Positions 1 to 7,187 of a stretch of DNA of 12,620 nt are shown piece after piece (the stretch's first letter is position 1; the number at the start of each line of letters is the position of its first letter). The translations under genes and the position numbers were made by a program. Below the pieces are notes generated by a model. The model had not been told where the DNA came from and ran no database searches. It worked only from the letters and a program-made list of their open reading frames with translations. The DNA comes from Planctomycetota bacterium (lineage in GTDB: Bacteria > Planctomycetota > UBA1135 > UBA2386), in the NCBI GenBank assembly GCA_947455805.1, contig CANGSN010000047.1, positions 1-12,620 on the forward strand, written 5' to 3'.

Positions 1-1395
1 GTGCTCGCCGACGACCCGGCCGGCATGCGCGCCTGGATGCTCGCCGACCCGGGCCGCGACTTCCAGGCGCTGTTGGCCACCTCGACCACGGCGACGCTCG
101 CGACGATGGCTTGGCTCGACGAGTCGATGCCCGCCGAGCCGGCGCTGCGCGCGCTGGCGTCGATGCCGGCCACGACGCCCAGGCGGGCGCTGTTGACGAC
201 CGGCAACCACGGCACGCCGACCAACGCCTACGAAGCGGCGCGCGTCGACGAAGTGCGCCGGGCCTGGTTCGACCGGTTCCTCAAGGGCGCGTTCGAGCCG
301 GTCGAGCTCGGGCCGCCCGTGCTGTCGGCGGTGATCCCGCCGACGGCGGCCGAGTACCTGACCGGCAGTACGCTCTGGCGGCACCGCGCGGACGCGGCGT
401 TCCCGCCGGCCAGCGCCGTGCCGGCGGTCTGGCACCTGCGGCAGGGCGGTCAGCTCACGGTCGCCGCGCCGACCGGCAACGAGGCCCCCGAACTCGTGCA
501 GCACACGATGCCGCCGGGCTACGACCTGCAGGGCTGGCGCGCCGATGGCGCCGGCCAGAACATCGCGCAGGCGCTCGCGCGCATGCCGCTGTCGAGCTTC
601 AGCTACACGACGCCGCCGTTCGCCGCCGACGCGGAACTGGCCGGCGTGCCGCGGCTGCAACTCGAAGTGACGGCGCAGCAGGCGCGCTTCCTGCTGGCGG
701 CGCGACTGGAGGTCGTGCCGCCGACCGGCAACCCGCAGATCGTCGCGCAGGGCGGCACGGGCGTGCGGCTCGCCGCCGCGCCGGCGTCGACGACGGTCGC
801 GTTCGACCTGTCGGCGACCGATTGCGTCGTGCCAGCCGGCGGACGACTGCGGCTCTCGGTGCGCAACCACTACCTCGTCAAGCCGGCGGCGATCGAGGAG
901 TTCCGCTGCATACCGCCGTTCGTGCCGTCGACCGTCGCGATCGAGCACCGGCCCGGCATGTTGTCGCAGCTGACGCTGCCGATGCGGCCGCAGGTCGGCC
1001 TCGACGCTGCCACCGCGACGACGCAACTCGACCTCGCGCAGCCAGCGCCGGTCGCGTTCACGCTGCGGTCGTCGGCCGCGTCCGCCGGCAGCCCGTACTG
1101 GCTGCTCGGCTCGCTGCTCGGCCAAGGTCCGGCGACGCCGCTGCCGGGGGGCGACACGCTCTACCTGTGGTTCGACTCGCTGACCAGCAGCCTGCTCGGC
1201 GCCGCCGGCAACCCGCTGCTCCCCGGCTTCGTCGGCGTGCTCGACGCCGCGGGCAGCGCGTCGGCGGCCATGGACCTCGCGCCCGTCGCGCCGCTGCCGG
1301 CCTTCCTCGGCGGCTGGCGCATGCACTTCGCCCCCGTGCTGCTGAACGGCAACTCGGTGTCGGCGGGGCCGCCGCTGGAGATCGTGCTGCGCTAG
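1..1395 (+). CDS. CocE/NonD-type alpha/beta hydrolase (X-Pro dipeptidyl-peptidase S15 family), 5'-truncated, with C-terminal surface module
   Basis: The frame is open from the first base, so the true start, nucleophile Ser and probable signal peptide lie outside the window; the GTG at base 1 is probably an internal Val. Residues 1-100 look like the end of the hydrolase domain. MAWLDE (36-41) aligns with the GGWYD-type segment carrying the catalytic Asp (D40), and TGNHGT (67-72) with the catalytic-His loop (H70). The D-H spacing of 30 is close to that of cocaine esterase. WFDRFLKG (89-96) is a typical family motif. Residues about 140-330 form the jelly-roll domain, including VPAGGRLRLSV (277-287) and a final IEHRPGMLSQLTLP segment (314-327). 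Residues about 335-464 are an extra beta-rich module of the sort found at the ends of secreted planctomycete proteins. These enzymes hydrolyse esters or amides (acyl-ester, glutaryl or X-Pro substrates); the substrate here cannot be told. Family assignment is fairly sure; activity is inferred. Confidence 0.75.
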   Translation: MLADDPAGMRAWMLADPGRDFQALLATSTTATLATMAWLDESMPAEPALRALASMPATTPRRALLTTGNHGTPTNAYEAARVDEVRRAWFDRFLKGAFEPVELGPPVLSAVIPPTAAEYLTGSTLWRHRADAAFPPASAVPAVWHLRQGGQLTVAAPTGNEAPELVQHTMPPGYDLQGWRADGAGQNIAQALARMPLSSFSYTTPPFAADAELAGVPRLQLEVTAQQARFLLAARLEVVPPTGNPQIVAQGGTGVRLAAAPASTTVAFDLSATDCVVPAGGRLRLSVRNHYLVKPAAIEEFRCIPPFVPSTVAIEHRPGMLSQLTLPMRPQVGLDAATATTQLDLAQPAPVAFTLRSSAASAGSPYWLLGSLLGQGPATPLPGGDTLYLWFDSLTSSLLGAAGNPLLPGFVGVLDAAGSASAAMDLAPVAPLPAFLGGWRMHFAPVLLNGNSVSAGPPLEIVLR

Positions 1396-2068
1396 GAGTC
1401 GGCGCCACGAAAGGCCGCGCCGCCCGGCACGCGTCTTCGCGTCCGGAGGCTCGCCGCCGAGCTTTGGCGAATCGACCGGTTCGCCTGCGGTCAGAGGCTT
1501 CGCCCCAGCCGCGAATCCGCGCACCGGGTCGGCGCGCGTTCCGTGGCGCAGGCTCCCAGGCGATCGCGGCCGTGGCCCAGGGCCCGTGGCGTGTCAGGGC
1601 TTCTTGATGTCCCGTCGTTCCTGCTGGAAACACGCCCGCCAGCGTGCGTTGACGCGTTCGCGGTCGCGGTTACCTCGTGTCGACCCTGCTGGCGTTGCCG
1701 CCTGCCCGCGTGCCTGCCCTGGTCTCCGAGAACCGCTCCGTCGCTGCCTGGACGTGACCTGTCGGCGGACTTCGCGACCGGCGGCTTCACGCTGGAACGC
1801 GGCGTGCTGCGGCCTGTCCACCGGCCGGGCCTTGGCCTCGTCGCGGGCTGAGCTGCCGGGCAGAACTCACGCCGCGGCCTCTCGGCACCATGTCTGGCGA
1901 CGCCGCCTCGCCAGCCGCGCTCGCACCGATCGGTCGGCGCGCCTTGGCGGCATCGCCTCGACGTGCCGCGTCCCGCCGGCCGCCGGCAGACCTCGTCGCC
2001 CGGGCGCGAGCACCCCGATGCGCTTCAGGCGCACGGACCCACGGTCCGATGCCGAAGCGATTTCGCAC
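1396..2068. other. Long intergenic region with no supported gene
   Basis: There are 673 bases between the hydrolase stop and the first credible Met of the Amt-kinase. A frame continuous with the kinase is open back to about 1586, but its translation is Arg/Ser/Ala-rich with no family resemblance and no hydrophobic signal segment, so I treat it as GC-driven openness. Minus-strand frames are equally unconvincing, although the last 25 codons of one (ending at 1594, terminal residues RRDIKKP) look more protein-like than the rest. Small hairpins lie at 1466-1485 and at 1895-1913 (TGGCGA/TCGCCA arms, 7-base loop). No tRNA, riboswitch, or sigma-54 promoter of the TGGC-N8-TTGC type was recognised. 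The promoter and leader of the kinase gene must lie here, but I cannot place them. Confidence 0.5.
1466..1485 (+). terminator. Candidate terminator hairpin after the hydrolase gene
   Basis: GGCGAATC and GGTTCGCC can pair over 8 positions (one T-G wobble) around a GACC loop, 70 bases after the hydrolase stop codon. There is no T-tract after it, so intrinsic termination is only a suggestion; it may be a chance GC-rich inverted repeat. Confidence 0.25.
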
Positions 2069-5000
2069 ATGCCCGACACTATGCAACCGATCGACATGCT
2101 GTGGGTCGCCACTTGCTCCGCGCTGGTGGTGCTCATGCAGGCCGGCTTCTGCCTTCTCGAAACCGGCCTCGTCGGCTCGAAGAACAGCATCAACGTCGCG
2201 ATCAAGAACGTCATCGACTTCGCCGTCGCGGTCGCCCTCTACCTGATCGTCGGCTTCGGCGTGATGTTCGGGCCGACCCTGGGGGGTGTGATCGGCACCT
2301 CCTGGCTCGGTGGCGATGGTGCAGGATCCAAACCTGAGCAGGTGCTGTTCCTGCTGTTCCAGATCGCCTTCTGTGGCACTTCCGCCACCATCGTGTCCGG
2401 CGCCGTCGCCGAGCGCATGCGGTTCGGCAGCTACGTCGCCGTGACCGTCCTGATCTCGGCCGTGCTGTATCCGATCTTCGGCCATTGGGCCTGGGGTGGT
2501 GTCACGGGCGGTGGACAAGGCTGGCTCGCGCGGCTCGGGTTCGTCGACTTCGCCGGCGCCACGGTGGTGCATGGTCTGGGCGGTTGGATCGGTTTGGCAG
2601 CAGCGATCAAGCTGGGGCCCCGGCAAGGGCGCTTCGACGGCCAACGCACACCGAACGGGCACAACCTCGCCCTCACCGCCGTCGGGGTGCTGCTGCTCGC
2701 CGTCTGCTGGCTCGGCTTCAACGGTGGCAGCACGATGGCCTTCGACGGTCGCGTGCCGCAGATCCTGCTGAACACCTGCGTGGGAGGCACCTTCGGCTGC
2801 CTCACGACCATGACCCTGTCCTGGATGCGCTCGGGGCACTCCAGGGTGCCGACGGTCCTGAACGGCATGATCGCCGGACTGGTCGCGGTCACGGCCGGGG
2901 CCCATGCACTGGACAGCTTCACCTCGGCGTTCCTGGGTGCGGTCGGCGGTCTCGTCTGCTACGGCGGCGAACGCTTGTTGCACCGCCTGCGGATCGACGA
3001 CGTGGTCAGCGCCTTCCCCGCCCACGGTCTGGCCGGCATCTGGGGAACCTTGGCGCTGGCCCTGTTCGCCGATCCAGCGCGGCTGGGCACCGGGCTCGAT
3101 CCGTGGACCCAGCTCGGCGTGCAAGCACTCGGTGTCACGGCCTGCGCACTCTGGGCCGGTGGCATCGGTTGGGTCCTGCTGTCGGTGATGAATCGCCTTC
3201 ACCCCATGCGCGTCACGCCCCACGACGAGCGCATCGGCCTCAACGTCGCGGAGCACGGGGCGACGACCGAGTTGGTCGATCTGCTCACGGTGATGGACAC
3301 CCAGCGCGCCTCCGGACGTTTCGACCAGCAGGTGCACGTCGAGCCGCACACCGAGGTCGGTCAGATCGCCGAGCAGTACAATCGCGTGCTGTTGCGCATC
3401 AACGAGGAGATCGCGCGACGCGAATTGGCGGTGCGGCAAGCCCAGGAGGCCGAAACCCGTTACCGGGAGATCTTCGAGCATTCGGTGGGCGGGATCTACC
3501 AGAGCACCCTCGAGGGGCGCGTGCTCAGCGCCAACCCGGCCGTGGCGCGCATCCTCGGATTCGAACGCGCCGCCGACGTGGTCGATGGCATCACCGACAT
3601 CGGCCGGGAACTCTACGTCGATGCCGGTCGGCGAACCGAGTTCCTCCGGGCCTTGCTGCGCGACGACACCATCATGAACTTCGAGTCCGAGCTACGACGC
3701 CGCGACGGTTCGAACGTGTGGGTGCGGGAGTCGGCGCGTCTCGTCCGGGATGCCGCGGGCGTGCCGGTGCGGATCGAGGGCACGATCGAAGACGTCAGCG
3801 AACGACGCCGCGGCGAAGCGCTGCGGCTCGCCAAGGAGGAAGCCGAGGCCGCCAGCCGCGCGAAGAGCGACTTCCTCGCCCACATGAGCCACGAGATCCG
3901 CACGCCACTCAATGGCGTGATCGGCATGCTCGATCTGCTGACGGCGACCGGGCTCGACGAGAAACAGGCCCAGTACGCCAGGGTCTGCCGATCCTCCGCC
4001 GACGCGCTGCTGAGCGTGATCAACGACGTCCTCGACTTCTCCAAGATCGAGGCCGGGCGACTCGAACTCGAGGAGACCGAGTTCTCGATCGTCACCTGCG
4101 TCGAGGAAGTGCTCGAGTGCTTCGCCGTACAGACGGAGAAGAAGCACCTGAATCTGGTGAGCCACGTCGACCCGGGCGTCCCGCACTTCCTGCGCGGCGA
4201 CCAGGACCGGCTGCGGCAGGTGCTGATCAATCTGACCGGCAACGCCCTGAAGTTCACCGAACGCGGTTCGATCATCGTCCGGGTCAAGGCCCAGGAGGTG
4301 CGGGAGGACGGCGTGCTGCTGCGCTTCGAGGTCGAGGACACCGGCATCGGGATCCCGCCGGATCGACTCGATCGACTGTTCAGGTCCTTCAGCCAGGTCG
4401 ACGCGTCGACGACCCGGCGGTTCGGTGGGACGGGACTGGGTCTCGCGATCTGCAAGGCCCTCAGCGAGCTGATGGGCGGCGAGATCGGCGTCGAGAGCGT
4501 CCCCGGGCAGGGTTCGACCTTCTGGTTCACCGCGCGTCTTCAGTCGAGCGAACGGAAGGCGGCCCCCTCGCCGGTGCCGACGAAGGGCGTGGCGGGAGCT
4601 CGCGTGCTGGTGGTCGACGACATCGCGGTCAATCGCCAGATCTTCACCGAGCAGCTGCGGAGCTGGGGCCTGGAGCCGGCTTGCGTGGAGAGTGCGCGGT
4701 TCGCGATCGCGGCGCTGGAGAAAGCGCATCGCGACGGGTGGAAATACGACCTGATCCTCCTCGACCGGCAGATGCCGGATCTCGACGGCCTGCAGCTCGC
4801 CGAGCAGCTCGCCGGCGATCCTCGGTGGCGTAGCATCCCGAGGATCATGGTCAGCTCCATGGGGCACCCGGTCGAACGCAGCGAGTTGCGCCGCCTCGGC
4901 CTCGCCGCCGCCCTGAGCAAGCCGATCCGGCAGTCGATCCTGTTCGACCGCATCGTCGAGGTCCTGATCCACCGCCGCGAGCCGGAACCCGCCCCGTCGG

Positions 5001-5800
5001 CAGCGACGCCACGGCAGCCGGGCGACGCCGATCGCGGCCGCTTCCGGGTTCTCCTGGTCGAGGACAACGAGGTCAACCGGCTGGTGGCGAGCGAGATCCT
5101 CACACGTGCCGGGTACCAACTGCGGACCGCCGAGCACGGCGCGCGGGCGCTGGAGTTGCTCGAGCAGGGCCCGATCGACGTGGTGCTGATGGACTGCCAG
5201 ATGCCGGTTCTCGACGGATTCGGCGCCACGCGCCAGTTGCGCGCCAACGAAACCCGGACCGGGCGTCGGCGCACGCCGGTGGTCGCGCTGACCGCGAACG
5301 CGGTCAAGGGCGACCGGGCCCGCTGCCTAGAGGCAGGCATGGACGACTACGTGACCAAGCCGATCGAACCCAAACTGCTGCTGGATGCCTTGGATCGCGT
5401 GCTGGGTCGTCAACCCGCGGCTGCGGCGAACGCACCCGCAGCAGCGTCCACGACCGTGCCGGTGATCGATGCGAACCAGCTGTTCGAACGCTGCATGCAG
5501 GATCGCGGGTTGATGAGCGAGGTGCTGGAGAGTTTCGGTCGCCAGGCGACGAACGGTCTGGAGACGATCCGCAGCGCCCTGGCGCGTCTGGACCAGGAAG
5601 AGATCGGGCGGTTGGCGCACCACCTCAAGGGCGCGGCGGCCACGGTGGCCGCCGCCGAGGTGACGACGATGAGCCAGGAACTCGAACAGATGAGCCGCGA
5701 CGGCGACCTGCACGCGGCCAACCAACTGGTCGAGCGACTGGCGGCGGCCCTCGAGCGATGCCTCGACGAGATCCCGAGGCTCCAGCGCCAGTATCGCTGA
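2069..5800 (+). CDS. Ammonium transporter (Amt) fused to a hybrid histidine kinase with PAS, two receiver domains and HPt
   Basis: This 1243-residue protein carries a complete phosphorelay behind an Amt channel. Residues 8-380 are the Amt/AmtB domain, expected to have 11 membrane helices. By alignment with E. coli AmtB it keeps the Phe-gate equivalents F101 and F217, W142, D160, the twin pore histidines H168 and H319, and S221. The Amt tail motif GLNVAEHG (390-397) leads into a HAMP-like segment (about 400-445, VEPHTEVGQIAEQYN) and a coiled coil. PAS spans about 464-577. HisKA has phospho-His H608 (SHEIRTPLNG). HATPase_c shows N721/N725, DTGIGI 757-762 and GGTGLGLAI 786-794. REC1 spans 844-967 (D850/D851, D899, K951). 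REC2 spans 992-1112 (E998/D999, D1042, K1097). HPt is about 1133-1240 (H1184 in AHHLKG). The start is chosen at 2069 because the Amt helix begins at once; ATG 2022 and 2081 are in-frame alternatives, and no clear Shine-Dalgarno decides. Domain calls are firm. A sensing role is inferred from the Amt-kinase fusion Ks-Amt5 of the planctomycete Kuenenia. No response-regulator output gene is adjacent. Confidence 0.93.
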   Translation: MPDTMQPIDMLWVATCSALVVLMQAGFCLLETGLVGSKNSINVAIKNVIDFAVAVALYLIVGFGVMFGPTLGGVIGTSWLGGDGAGSKPEQVLFLLFQIAFCGTSATIVSGAVAERMRFGSYVAVTVLISAVLYPIFGHWAWGGVTGGGQGWLARLGFVDFAGATVVHGLGGWIGLAAAIKLGPRQGRFDGQRTPNGHNLALTAVGVLLLAVCWLGFNGGSTMAFDGRVPQILLNTCVGGTFGCLTTMTLSWMRSGHSRVPTVLNGMIAGLVAVTAGAHALDSFTSAFLGAVGGLVCYGGERLLHRLRIDDVVSAFPAHGLAGIWGTLALALFADPARLGTGLDPWTQLGVQALGVTACALWAGGIGWVLLSVMNRLHPMRVTPHDERIGLNVAEHGATTELVDLLTVMDTQRASGRFDQQVHVEPHTEVGQIAEQYNRVLLRINEEIARRELAVRQAQEAETRYREIFEHSVGGIYQSTLEGRVLSANPAVARILGFERAADVVDGITDIGRELYVDAGRRTEFLRALLRDDTIMNFESELRRRDGSNVWVRESARLVRDAAGVPVRIEGTIEDVSERRRGEALRLAKEEAEAASRAKSDFLAHMSHEIRTPLNGVIGMLDLLTATGLDEKQAQYARVCRSSADALLSVINDVLDFSKIEAGRLELEETEFSIVTCVEEVLECFAVQTEKKHLNLVSHVDPGVPHFLRGDQDRLRQVLINLTGNALKFTERGSIIVRVKAQEVREDGVLLRFEVEDTGIGIPPDRLDRLFRSFSQVDASTTRRFGGTGLGLAICKALSELMGGEIGVESVPGQGSTFWFTARLQSSERKAAPSPVPTKGVAGARVLVVDDIAVNRQIFTEQLRSWGLEPACVESARFAIAALEKAHRDGWKYDLILLDRQMPDLDGLQLAEQLAGDPRWRSIPRIMVSSMGHPVERSELRRLGLAAALSKPIRQSILFDRIVEVLIHRREPEPAPSAATPRQPGDADRGRFRVLLVEDNEVNRLVASEILTRAGYQLRTAEHGARALELLEQGPIDVVLMDCQMPVLDGFGATRQLRANETRTGRRRTPVVALTANAVKGDRARCLEAGMDDYVTKPIEPKLLLDALDRVLGRQPAAAANAPAAASTTVPVIDANQLFERCMQDRGLMSEVLESFGRQATNGLETIRSALARLDQEEIGRLAHHLKGAAATVAAAEVTTMSQELEQMSRDGDLHAANQLVERLAAALERCLDEIPRLQRQYR

Positions 5801-5880
5801 CCGGCGTGGGCATCGACTCGCGGCGGCGCGCCGCGCCAGTCCACCGCGCCTGGACCGAGCCAGACCATGCTCGCCCCCGC

Positions 5881-5907
5881 GCCGGCGCCGGTTTCCGGCT
5901 CGCCGGC
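5881..5907. terminator. GC-rich hairpin between convergent genes
   Basis: GCCGGCG (5881-5887) pairs with CGCCGGC (5901-5907), and inside it CCGG pairs with CCGG around a TTT loop, leaving a 2-base bulge (CT). This makes an 11-bp stem. It lies 80 bases after the Amt-kinase stop and 23 bases beyond the stop of the convergent small gene, where a bidirectional terminator would be expected. Neither side has a T-tract, so the role is inferred from position and stability. Confidence 0.4.
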
Positions 5908-5929
5908 GGCAGCAGCCACGCGGCGACGA

Positions 5930-6355
5930 TCACGGGGCCCGCTCGCCGGGGCCATCGACGGCGGAGCCGGACGACGGAGCAATCGCCGCCAACTTCGGCT
6001 GCACGATGGCCGCGGGATCCTGGCCCGCCGGCACGGCGATGGGCGTGCCGCTCAGGAACCGGGGGCCAGGCACCGGCCCGGTCCATTGTCCGGTCGTCGG
6101 GGACTGCACCCGCAGCATGCGGCCGTTCCCGTCCTGGGCGAACAGGTCGAAGACGCTCGTCGCCTGGTTGCGCACGGTGGCTTCGTGCAGCAGCACATCG
6201 CCGGTCGAGCGCCGGGTGAAGTCGCCGACCAGGACCTGCAAGGCCGGCTTGTCGCTGGGGGAGGGGTGGAACTCGACGTTCTGCCGGGGGCTCTGTGCCG
6301 CGAGCTAGGCGGGCACCAACGCGGACACGAGGAAGCGGGTGGCGATGGTTCGCAT
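5930..6355 (-). pseudogene. Small exported protein of unknown function, interrupted by an in-frame amber codon in the signal peptide
   Basis: Read leftwards from ATG at 6355, the frame gives a typical export signal (MRTIATRFLVSALVPA), a TAG at 6307-6305, then in the same frame LAAQSPRQNVEF and a further 112 residues to TGA at 5930. Across the stop it makes a textbook signal peptide of about 20 residues with cleavage after LAA. The mature part (about 120 residues) has balanced, protein-like composition, with segments such as VLVGDF, SVFDLFAQDGNGRML and VQSPTTGQW suggesting a small beta-rich domain, and an Ala/Pro/Ser-rich tail. I recognise no family. Either the gene is freshly inactivated by a nonsense mutation, or the base is a sequencing error, or a shorter product starts inside (TTG at 6241 is the first candidate) and would lack the signal. 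It is divergent from the cupin gene and convergent with the Amt-kinase. Opposite-strand frames over this stretch look like shadows. Confidence 0.6.
6305..6307 (-). other. In-frame TAG codon inside the signal-peptide reading frame
   Basis: The top strand reads CTA at 6305-6307, which is TAG in the frame that connects the hydrophobic signal segment (6355-6308) with LAAQS and the rest of the small exported protein. One base change would restore a single frame from 6355 to 5930. Confidence 0.7.
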
Positions 6356-6534
6356 GGCGGTACGGTCGGCAGCGAGGAACGTCTGCGCTCCCGGGCGAAC
6401 GGCGGCCGAACGAACGGACGGGGGCATCGGCAGCCGACGACTTCGCCCGGGTATGGTCACATGGCCCGCGAGCGGCGTCCCTCGGCCTCCAACGCGGACC
6501 GAGTTCCCCCGACCCTGTCGAACCATCGTCGAGC

Positions 6535-6966
6535 ATGACCAACCGAGAATCCGATCCGTCCCGTCCGCCCCCGCCCCCGCCGATCCAGGCCGCAGGCTAC
6601 GCCGCCGAGCCGGCACGCTTCCCGATGCTGCAGGTTGTCGATCTCGCGGCCGCAGCGGCCGCCGTGGTCGAGGCCCACCGCAACCTGGTCGTGTCGAAGG
6701 TCAATGGCGGGTGCCTCCGGCTCGCCGTGTTCGAGGGCGTGTTCCCTTGGCACCGCCATCCGACCTCGGACGAGCTCTTCCTGGTGGTGTCGGGGACGTT
6801 GGTCATCGATCTCGCCGATGGCACCGAGCGGCGCCTTGGCCCATGGCAGTCGGTCACCATCCCGGCCGGCATGATCCACCGCACGCGCGCGATCGGGCGC
6901 ACGGTCAACCTCTGCGTCGAGGAGGCCGCGGCGGCGACGGAGTTCGTCGAGCCGCCGGTGCGATAG
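6535..6966 (+). CDS. Small single-domain cupin protein
   Basis: This 143-residue soluble protein has one conserved cupin domain (cupin_2 type). Motif 1 spans 68-87: H73 and H75 in WHRHP, E80 in SDELF, then G87. Motif 2 spans 102-115: G102, the PAG turn at 110-112, and H115. H73, H75, E80 and H115 form the usual metal-binding set, so it should bind a divalent metal in a small beta barrel. Members include dioxygenase-like, isomerase-like and ligand-binding proteins; substrate and role cannot be read here. The N-terminus (residues 10-16) is an Arg-Pro run ending in six prolines and is probably disordered. The start at ATG 6535 is chosen because upstream codons in the same frame lose protein-like composition; M31 is an alternative. 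No signal peptide is seen, so it is probably cytoplasmic. It stands alone: divergent from the small exported gene (179 bases) and 221 bases before the next gene. Confidence 0.85.
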   Translation: MTNRESDPSRPPPPPPIQAAGYAAEPARFPMLQVVDLAAAAAAVVEAHRNLVVSKVNGGCLRLAVFEGVFPWHRHPTSDELFLVVSGTLVIDLADGTERRLGPWQSVTIPAGMIHRTRAIGRTVNLCVEEAAAATEFVEPPVR

Positions 6967-7137
6967 CGAGCAGCAGACCGGCGCCGGGTGGTTGCCGGGG
7001 CAGGCGCCCTCGCCTCGGGCCCGGTGCCGCGCGCGGTCGGGCCTTGGCGGTCGGCGGGCCCGTGCGTCGGGGTGCTCGGAACGAGAAAGCGCCGAAGGTT
7101 GGCACCGCGCGGCGAGGGTTGGCGCCAAGAGGGCATG

Positions 7138-7164
7138 GACGCAGGTCGCGCTCCCGCCTGCGTC
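7138..7164 (+). promoter_or_regulatory. Stable hairpin in the leader of the exported-protein gene
   Basis: GACGCAGG (7138-7145) pairs perfectly with CCTGCGTC (7157-7164) around an 11-base loop, ending 23 bases before the ATG at 7188. It could be an operator for a dimeric regulator, a structured mRNA leader, or a terminator for the cupin gene. No T-tract follows. The pairing is seen; the function is not known. Confidence 0.35.
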
Positions 7165-7187
7165 GATCCACCGACCGACCTCCCAAC

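Noticed and set aside
1594..1821. Minus-strand frame of 75 codons ending in RRDIKKP
   Set aside because: The last 25 codons look protein-like, but the first part is low-complexity and no family is recognised. It might be a remnant of a gene; not enough to annotate.
1396..2068. Sigma-54 (nitrogen-type) promoter for the Amt-kinase
   Set aside because: I looked for a TGGC-N8-TTGC pattern before 2069 and found none convincing.
2485..4833. Very long plus-strand open frame (about 780 codons) overlapping the Amt-kinase
   Set aside because: It lies out of frame within a gene with unmistakable domains, and its translation is Arg/Ala/Gly-rich low-complexity sequence, as expected of a GC-driven shadow.
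6305..6307. TAG read as pyrrolysine
   Set aside because: The position is inside a hydrophobic export signal, far from the methyltransferase context in which pyrrolysine is known. No pyl genes are seen.
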